Positions 56,483 to 64,000 of a DNA stretch of 64,000 nt are shown here, one piece after another. Position 1 is the stretch's first letter. Every line of letters starts with the position of its first letter. The notes below the pieces were generated by a model, which was given only the letters and a program-made list of their open reading frames with translations, was not told the DNA's origin and ran no database searches. The stretch is taken from the NCBI GenBank assembly GCA_902806565.1, contig CADCXA010000048.1, positions 62,001-126,000 on the forward strand. Reading direction: 5' to 3'. The position numbers were made by a program, and so were the translations under genes. The stretch is from Hypoxylon rubiginosum (taxonomy: Eukaryota > Ascomycota > Sordariomycetes > Xylariales > Hypoxylaceae).

Positions 56483-57580
56483 ATGCCTGAACCGGCTCCA
56501 CGGATAGCTATCAAGTTCGGTGCGCCGTCGTCGTCAAAGCCAACCAACGGAATAAGAAAACAGACTCGCCCGCAACCATCTTCGGCATTAGGCAAACGTC
56601 ACCGTGCTCATGCGCTTGGCCATGAATCTGATTCCGGAAGCGACGAAGAGGATGGCACTGCACATGAGATTGTGTCTATCGGTGGAGATTGGGCAGAGTC
56701 TGGGACAAAACGGCGGAATGTGAGCAAGGACAAGTCCCGGGCTGGGAATACGCCATACGTGATCACTGGCCACAAAAATAGCGACTGGAAGGCGGAATTG
56801 AAGGGTCAGAAGCGATCCAGAGGTGTTTCGCCAGCCAAGGTCAACGAGTCTGCAGAGACCGATCCCGCCGATCAGGACAAGCAAATCAAATGGGGCTTAA
56901 CTGCGACCAAGAAACCGAGACAAGACGACACTAAAGAGTCGAACGATGCTATATCAAAAGAGCAGATACCCGCCACGACCGATGCTGACCCTATACCGCG
57001 GGCTAATGGCCCCGGAAGTAAAAAAGCCGAAGATAACGACGCTATGGACGCTCTTCTCGGTAAGAAGCGAAAGTCTGCAAAAGACCTCGTCATCCAAGCC
57101 ACGTCAAGACACGGCACCCCCGCAACGCCTTCAGAGCAGGAATCCTATCGCCGCAAGATGGAGGAAGCCGCAGAAATTTCGACTATTGAAGAGTACGATC
57201 AGATTCCCGAAGGAGAATTCGGGGCTGCCATGCTACGCGGTATGGGATGGAACGGGGAAGAGCGTGGCTCTAAGCCCAAGGAAGCTAAGAAGCGGGCTCA
57301 TCTGATGGGGCTTGGTTCGAAGGAGGACGAAGAGATCAGGAAAGGAGAATTAGCCCGAAAGCATGGGCATAGGGAGCGGAGGCCACGCCTAGATGAGTAC
57401 CGAAGGAACAAGGAGAAGGAGAGGCAAGATCGCGAGAATCGTCATGGCGACAGCTATAAGTCCGAACGCGAACGAGATCGCACACGACAAGATCACGGCC
57501 ACAGCCACAGCCACAGTCGCCGCGACCGAGACGGAGATCGGAATGGCCGCGGGCATCATAACCGGGACTACAGACGCTGA
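56483..57580 (+). CDS. SPP2: Pre-mRNA-splicing factor Spp2 (G-patch)
   Basis: G-patch protein that binds and activates the DEAH helicase Prp2 before the first splicing step. Intronless, 365 aa from ATG 56483 (MPEPAPRIAIKFGAPSSSK), chosen because the IKFG start is conserved in the family and no in-frame ATG lies upstream. The first half is charged and disordered, with an acidic SDSGSDEEDGT stretch. The Spp2/MOS2-type G-patch is near residues 237-262 (YDQIPEGEFGAAMLRGMGWNG), followed by a conserved basic block with HLMGLGSK. The C-terminal ~70 residues are Arg/Asp/Glu/His-rich with an HGHSHSHS run, RS-like in style. The overlapping out-of-frame ATG at 56475 could lower translation. Family confidence is high. 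Confidence 0.9.
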   Translation: MPEPAPRIAIKFGAPSSSKPTNGIRKQTRPQPSSALGKRHRAHALGHESDSGSDEEDGTAHEIVSIGGDWAESGTKRRNVSKDKSRAGNTPYVITGHKNSDWKAELKGQKRSRGVSPAKVNESAETDPADQDKQIKWGLTATKKPRQDDTKESNDAISKEQIPATTDADPIPRANGPGSKKAEDNDAMDALLGKKRKSAKDLVIQATSRHGTPATPSEQESYRRKMEEAAEISTIEEYDQIPEGEFGAAMLRGMGWNGEERGSKPKEAKKRAHLMGLGSKEDEEIRKGELARKHGHRERRPRLDEYRRNKEKERQDRENRHGDSYKSERERDRTRQDHGHSHSHSRRDRDGDRNGRGHHNRDYRR

Positions 57581-59301
57581 ACAAACCTACCCATGGGTCG
57601 ATAAATTCGACTAAATAGAACTATACCGCCACCCGCTAGCCACAAATGCCGTGCAGTGCCTGCGCAGAGAGGGTCTTGGAGATCATGATATTCGCGAGAA
57701 GTCCTTACCATTAGTTGTCCCGGCGCGCTTGGGATGAGGTTAGCTGAGGGAGATGGAGTCGGCATTTTCATCTAGATGCCTAAAGGGAATGAGAAGTCAT
57801 TGTAGGATATCTCTTGCTAGAACGACTAAGTCGATTAAAGGTCTCGTAACCACCTAGCCATCACACTACGTAACTTGGAATGCTAATATGGACAAGCTGC
57901 GGTTAAACTATCGAGTGGGGAGAAATATGCTGCCCAAGGTATTTGTGATATATTGACCTTCAAACTTTGCCAAACCTGTGAACTATTCAGAATGCTCTGA
58001 GAGTGCACCGAATCGACATCACTGGCACTCACGTAGTCAGTCAATCATCCATCCTCTCCTATAACGCCCACTCATAATTCAAGGACCTAACGAGCGCCCT
58101 TTTAAACGGTCCGTGTTCATTCTATTGCATAGTCCAGTTTCGGGCCCTAGATCAAGCTTATCATGTTGCCTGGCGGTATATAGTCACGCATGATTCTACA
58201 AGTTCAGCGATGCACTATCTTCTATGTCCGTCCAGTCAAGAAAGTGGCGAGGGCTCCCCGTGCTCTAGGCGTATCCATGTGGACTTATCCATGTTAACTA
58301 GAGCACATATTCCACCAATGATAGAATGGCCCTGTTCTGTCTCTTAGACATTACCTCTGTCCCATCTACTCCTCTGCATTTGTTAGTCTATGTTAGCCCG
58401 CGTTCATTGAATATCTTGATGGTTTCGTCTTAATAACGTAGAGCCTGTCCGTTGTGGTGGGAAGCACTTCGTCTGAGTTTCTAAGAGGATCGCCGAATCG
58501 ACATGTCTCATTTCATCGAGCGCTCTGACGAGTTTTGGCATTGGTAGTAGCTGGACTTGGCCGACATGGACCTCAGAGATTGTTATGTTGCTGCCTAGCC
58601 CTCCCTACCAAGGTACAGTACTAACAAGGTGGATATGTATATTAAATCTGCCACCAGGTCCACGCGGATCAATGATATATCGCCTATTTGGGTTTTTTTT
58701 TTTTGCTATGAATATGTCGAATTTATATGTAATAGTTAATAGGACTGCTACTTGAGTCCCTCTCTCACACATATTATTATACTCGCATGATAACACTAAT
58801 AATAAATAGTATATGTAGTATGTGGTGGTATACGTTAAGGAAATACCAAGTATCTTCAACAATACCCCTATTCTCCGTTTAGCGTGTTAGACTTCTGGAG
58901 GCTCAGGTTAATCAGGTGGGGTTTAGGGGTTTGACTCGCATTCAAAGGAAAAGGAGTCCGCGGCAGCCCGGTCAAATTAGGTGGTTGACCCCACTGTGAT
59001 TACGACGGAACGGCACCTATTGTGGCTCTAGTTCAGAGTCAATCAGGGTTCCCCCTAGGCCTAGGGTAACTCCCAGCCACTCAGAGACGCCAATTCGAGA
59101 AAGGGTTATCGAATTTAGAGCAGAGCAAAAAAAAAGAGAGCGGCGGTCTGTGAAAGTGGGACAGTTTCCTCAAGGCCAAGGGCAAGAAACGAACAAAACT
59201 TATTTGTTCGTTTTCCCACAAATTCTCTTACTTTTCACGAGACAAGAAGGAAGGGATTATTGCAAAGTCTATCAGCTCCTATTGGGCTTTGCAACTTCAC
59301 C
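57581..59301. other. Gene-free region
   Basis: 1.7 kb between SPP2 and the C9-methyltransferase gene. It is AT-rich around 58600-58830, with a T run at 58694. No gene was recognised. The last ~200 bases are presumably promoter and leader of the methyltransferase. Confidence 0.55.
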
Positions 59302-61080
59302 ATGTCCAATCCTCATAGCGTCAACGGGAGCGAGTCTGAGTTCGAGTTTATCGAAACTCCCAAAGCTCCCACTCCCACCTTCGAGAAGTTTGAGGAATGC
59401 GGTGTGCGAACCACCTCCGTAAGTCTTCGCCATTCGCTATGCCCGAAATTACCGACTTTACAGCTACCGAATATGTTTGCTAATGCTTCTTTTCTAGTAT
59501 CCTTCTATCAAAAATGGTCCTCTACCCGCGGATTCGGCCGGCGCCGACACCTTCTCTAACGTCCTGCTGTTCTCCCTGATGGGCGGCGTCCCCATGTACT
59601 TGTCATGGAAGGTCGGCGGTGGTCTCAAGACTGCTATCTTCTTCGCCTTGTTCACGAGCATTCCTCTTCTTGCTGGCTTTTGGCTTGTTATCTCTTCCGT
59701 CAGCCCTCGAAAGAACGAGAAAGTCAAGTACCCGGGACGACCGGTCGAGCACTACCTCACCTTCAAGAAGCAGTCTGATAAGCTCAAGTACCATGGAAAA
59801 AATAAAATTCCCATGGAGACCTTCTACGAGATGTACTTCGACGGAGATGTCGACTTCAACGGCGACTGCCTAGAAGTCTTGGAGTATAGGCATGATTGGG
59901 CGAGCTTCCGTTTCACGTGGGGCCTCTGCAAGTATTTTCTCTTTGGCATGATGCCCGAAGTTATCATGCACTCGCGGAGTCAAGGTAAGATGTCATGACA
60001 ATTAAAACCACTCTTAGAACCCTCACAGCTAACTTGGCCAAGATGAGGAACAGGTCCGTGACCACTATGACCGTGGTGACGACTTCTACGGCTGGTTCTT
60101 GGGACCTCGTATGATCTACACTTCTGGCATTATCTCGGATATCAACAGAGAGGAAACCTTGGAGCAGCTCCAGGACAACAAATTGGCCATCGTGTGCGAA
60201 AAGATTGATCTAAAGGAAGGCGAGAAACTGCTCGATATCGGCTGCGGCTGGGGTACTCTTGCACGATTTGCCAGCGTCAACTACGGCGCTCACGCCACTG
60301 GTATCACTCTCGGTCGTAACCAGACTGCTTGGGGTAATAAGGCTCTGCGCAACGTCGGCATCCCCGAGGAACAGAGCAGGATCCTCTGCATGGATTATCG
60401 CGATATTCCGGTGCCGGAGGGTAAATACAAGAAGATTACATGTCTGGAGATGGCCGAGCACGTCGGTGTCCGCAAGTATACTACCTTCTTAAAGCAGGTC
60501 TACGACATGCTCGACGATGATGGTGTGTTCTTCCTGCAGATTGCTGGCATCCGAAAAGCCTGGCAGTACGAAGATCTGATCTGGGGTCTGTTCATGAACA
60601 AATACGTCTTCCCCGGCGCAGACGCATCGACTCCTCTCGACTTCTTCATCAGCGGACTGGAGGCGGCTGGATGGGAAGTCAAGGGACTCGACACAATCGG
60701 TGTGCACTATTCCGCAACTCTTTGGCGGTGGTATAGGAACTGGCTGGCAAACCGTGACAAGGTCGAGGCCAAGTATGGAAAGCGATGGTTCCGCGTAAGT
60801 TGCATATGAGCAGGAATAGGGGGACGTGAGTTAAGTTGCTGACAATACGATATAGATCTGGGAATACTTCCTCGCGTCGGCCACCATTGCTTCCCGACAG
60901 GGTACTGCCACTTGCTTCCAGATTGTGTTGGTCAAGAATATCAACTCGACGCACCGGATCGAAGGTATTCCAACCCAATTCGGCCTGACTGCGGCTCTGA
61001 AGAAAGCTATTGCCAAGGTGGATTTCAAGGCATGGACTAAGAAGAATGCCGACCAATTCCCTACCTCGGCGGCTCAGTAA
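59302..61080 (+). CDS. Sphingolipid C9-methyltransferase
   Basis: SAM-dependent membrane enzyme that adds the C9 methyl branch to the sphingoid base of fungal glucosylceramide; it belongs to the cyclopropane-fatty-acid-synthase fold. Exons are 59302-59418, 59498-59984, 60043-60794 and 60856-61080, giving 526 aa. The N-terminal ~50 residues are cytosolic. Two hydrophobic segments lie near residues 60-105 (NVLLFSLMGGVPMYLSW, TAIFFALFTSIPLLAGFWLVI). The linker YPGRPVEHYLTFKKQSDK and the domain start DHYDRGDDFYGWFLGPRMIYTSG are family signatures. The SAM motif LLDIGCGWGTLARFA is near residue 264, then ITCLEMAEHVGVRKY and QIAGIRKAWQYEDLIWGLFMNKYVFPGADAS. All joins close in phase. Fungi use this lipid in growth and wall/membrane properties. 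The identity is secure. Confidence 0.95.
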
Positions 61081-62008
61081 GGGATAAAGATAGGCCCCCA
61101 ATTACCAAAGGCTATCAGCAAATAGATGGTAGTCTACGGAGGAATGAGTCCTACAGTGTTCCATTTGGCAGGCTTCGTACGATTGCATTGCCGTTGTAAA
61201 AGAGGGACCCATGGAGAAGCTGTAACATGAGATGGGTGATCCTCGATGTGTTGATATAGATGTATTGTGAACGGAACGATACGACTAGTTGACAGGGAGA
61301 TGGACAGGGAGGTGTTGATATCTTCAGACCAAACTCTGGAGTCTGGAGTGTAGTGAGCGTATAGACCTAGCATTAGGTAAATCGCCAATCGATAAATGCT
61401 CAGCCTCATAGTATATACATATTTAATTTGCGCGCACAGGTCGTTGAGATTGTTAAGATTGTTGAGACGGTTAATACAAGTCATTATCATGATTTGTGAA
61501 TCAAACGTGGGCTGTGTGAGACGTGAGATGCAGCTATGCGCGGCATACGACATGCTGCATATGGGCATACGGCATGTAGCATATGTAATAAGCAGCTAAG
61601 CAAGCAGGCAAGCTACGTATCAACCATTCAAATTTTGATATGATGAAAGTTGGCCTGTGCATTTTAACGCCGTTATTTACATAATTTACATAACCCATAA
61701 TTAGCGTAGCTCGGGGCCTTGGACCTTACTCCTTACTGGATAAGAAATAGGGACTGACTAACCTAGGGAGGCAGTGATTGCACCCCCGTACCAATCGTAC
61801 ACACCCCAATGCCAAGCCACTCCTTGTGGCCGTCTGCCCGTTTGATTTCTAGAGCTGCTTCGTCATTTACTACACTCTCACTTCCTCTTGCCCTCTTCGC
61901 TCCAAATTTTCATCATCAGGGAGCCTTCTTTTGGTCCTTTGGACCTACCCACCTCTCCTTTTAGCCAGTTCATTTTTAGATCCAGATAGTCGTTTACTTT
62001 TCTTCACC
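61081..62008. other. Intergenic region upstream of PAN1
   Basis: 928 bp with no gene. The last 150 bases are C/T-rich (CCTCTTGCCCTCTTCGCTCC), as in leaders of other fungal genes here. Confidence 0.5.
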
Positions 62009-64000
62009 ATGTATTCCAATTCCAATTCGTTTATGGGCGGCAACACCCTACGCCCAGGTCCCCAGCAGTATGGCAACTCGTTCGGCATGGGGGCTGGCGG
62101 CCCAGGCCAGCAGCCTCAGCAACCCGGACAGCAACCGAGTCCATTCGCTCCGCAGCCGACTGGATATGGTCAGGCCCCTTTGAACCAGCAGTATACGGGC
62201 TTCCCTGGCGGACAGGGTATACAACCACAGTCCACAGGAATGCCGCAGCAATCTCCCATGGTTGTCAATCTCCAGCAACCTCAGTACACCGGCTTCCCCG
62301 GCCAAGCTCCTCAGCAGCAGAGCTATCAGACGGGCCTTCCGCCGGTACCCCAGATCCCCTCACAATTCCAAAGCCAGTTCAACCAGCAGCCTCAGCCTCA
62401 GCCCCAGAACTCGTTCTCGTCGCCCACGGCCCAAGCCCCCTCTTCCGCGCCGGCGCCAGCCCCAGCCCCGGCGATCAACGCCCAACCTACGGGCTTCAGC
62501 GCGATGGCTGCTTCTTTTAAAACTGGAGGCGCCTCGGAATCACAGCCGAGGGGCCGAAGAGCCGCCCAGAAGCCCGCGAACAAGATTCCGAATATTCGAT
62601 TATCCTTTATCACAGCCCAAGACCAGGCCAAGTTCGAGACGCTTTTCAAGTCAGCTGTGGGCGACGGCCAAATGACAATGTCTGGCGATAAGGCTCGAGA
62701 CCTATTGTTAAGGTCAAGGCTAGATGGAGATTCTTTATCGCATATTTGGTATGGTATCACGGCTTTGCTATCCTGTAAGCAAGTATCTAACCTTCACGCT
62801 ATAGGACTCTCGCAGACACTACCCGATCGGGCGAACTTCACTTCCCAGAATTCGCGTTAGCTATGTACCTCTGCAACTTGAAGCTAGTAGGCAAAGCGAT
62901 ACCCGGTAGCCTGCCGGATAACATCAAGAACGAAGTATCAAGTATGGTGGACATTATCAATTTTAGTATCACAGAGGAGGATAACAGTTCCGGGGCTGCT
63001 ACCAATGCTCCGGATTTTACTAGACAGAACACTTCAACTCCGCCGACCATACAACATCCTCAACCTGTACCATCGAACTCCCAGCTACTTACAACACAGA
63101 TGACGGGATTCCCAGGCCAACCAACGGGATTCCCAAGCCAGCCAACAGGATTCCCCGGGCAGGCCATGCAGCCTCAGGCGACTGGCTTTCCGGGAGGCTT
63201 GAACAATCCACAGCCCACTGGATACAATGGGCCGAGACCACCCATGCCGCCTATGCCTACGGGCTTCCCTGGCGGCTTGTCTCCGGCAAGCGCAGCTCCT
63301 CTCAATGCCCAGCCAACTGGAAGGCCTGGTCAATGGGGTCTAGTCAACGCCCCCGCCTCGGGACTTCCCAATATCGACGCCCTCCAAGCTCGAATGATGC
63401 CACAGGCTGGCCGTGAGCAGCAAGATTATACTACCGCCGGCCTCTCTGGCAATGCAGTAATTCCCTGGGCTATCACCAAAGACGAAAAGACCCGTTATGA
63501 TCAATTGTTCCGGGCATGGGATGGGCTAGGTAAGGGTTTTATTGGGGGAGACCAAGCAATTGAGATTTTCGGCCAGAGCGGTCTCGAGAAGATGGACCTT
63601 GAGCGAATCTGGACCCTTGCGGACAATGGGAATAAGGGGAAGCTCAACCTTGACGAGTTCGCAGTAGCCATGCATCTGATTTACAGGAAACTGAACGGTT
63701 ATCCCGTTCCAAACGTTTTACCTCCCGAGCTCGTCCCGCCGTCCACCCGCAATTTCACCGAGTCTCTCGGGACCATCAAGTCCATGTTGAGCCAGGAGTC
63801 CGATTTCCGAAAGACATCGGGAGCCGCTCTACTCCCTCAAAAGACAGGTGTTAGTTATCTAAAAAGCCATTCGTTCAGGGGAAATGCTGGAGGGTTTGGC
63901 GCGGCACGAAAAGATGCGACAGTATTCAAAAATAACGATGACGATGTTGGATACAGATCGAGTGCGCGGCGCAGGATTGGCAACTCTTCACCTCGCCCGG
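62009..64000 (+). CDS. PAN1: Actin cytoskeleton-regulatory complex protein Pan1 (5' part, runs off the window)
   Basis: Endocytic scaffold that links cargo adaptors to Arp2/3 actin assembly. Exons are 62009-62748 and 62805-64000, still open at the window edge. The start [13 protein letters not shown] was chosen from the family pattern. A Gln/Pro/Gly-rich N-terminus carries repeats such as QQYTGFPG and QPTGF that resemble the LxxQxTG sites phosphorylated by Prk1/Ark1 kinases. EH domain 1 starts near [20 protein letters not shown] and crosses the intron ([23 protein letters not shown]). A second repeat block ([35 protein letters not shown]) leads to EH domain 2 ([43 protein letters not shown]). 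The coiled coil, Arp2/3-activating and proline-rich parts lie outside the window. Confidence 0.93.

Overview
The window looks like nuclear DNA of a filamentous ascomycete (Pezizomycotina, probably Sordariomycetes). The evidence is short introns (about 50-140 bp) with CTAAC-like branch sites and GT..AG ends, long gene-free gaps between genes, and families typical of these fungi: RTA1-like exporter, DUF1996, GPI-anchored Ser/Thr-rich wall protein, sphingolipid C9-methyltransferase, Eaf1/Vid21 and Pan1. The gaps are full of short palindromic TAGGTACCTA / ACATGTAGG words. I place the organism no more narrowly than that. All exon models below were built by hand from splice sites, reading phase and family conservation.

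Layout. 0-6.1 kb: gene-free, with two minisatellites. 6.1-12.7 kb: aspartyl aminopeptidase (+) converging on the tRNA exportin Los1/XPOT (-). 12.7-17.2 kb: gene-free, with one possible decayed gene. 17.2-17.8 kb: small GPI-anchored cell-wall protein. 17.8-20.0 kb: gene-free except for a 40-bp-arm hairpin. 20.0-25.3 kb: RTA1-like membrane protein (+), an unusual PDI-like protein without active-site cysteines (+), and an MFS drug/polyamine-type transporter (-). 26.8-31.1 kb: Rcm1-type 25S rRNA m5C methyltransferase (+) and a secreted DUF1996 protein (-). 34.0-38.8 kb: haspin kinase (-) divergent from a CCDC47-like ER protein (+), which converges on an Ecm15-type thiamine-binding protein (-). 39.8-45.7 kb: double-RING/LON protein (-) and an INSIG-like ER membrane protein (-). 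48.0-55.4 kb: Mak11 (-), traces of a broken gene (-), and the NuA4 subunit Eaf1/Vid21 (-). 56.5-64 kb: splicing factor Spp2 (+), sphingolipid C9-methyltransferase (+), and Pan1 (+), which runs off the right edge.

The genes are mostly conserved housekeeping functions: tRNA export, rRNA methylation, 60S assembly, splicing, chromatin acetylation, mitosis, ER membrane-protein insertion, sterol regulation, glucosylceramide synthesis and endocytosis. I see no operon-like or biosynthetic gene cluster, no tRNA or rRNA gene, no intact transposon and no defence-type system. The most unusual points are the cysteine-less PDI-like protein ending in RDEL, an in-frame intron in LOS1, a NAGNAG acceptor inside the haspin catalytic loop, a possible mitochondrial leader on the aminopeptidase, an ATGA uORF/start overlap at EAF1, and a hairpin with a tRNA T-arm-like sequence at 19.2 kb.
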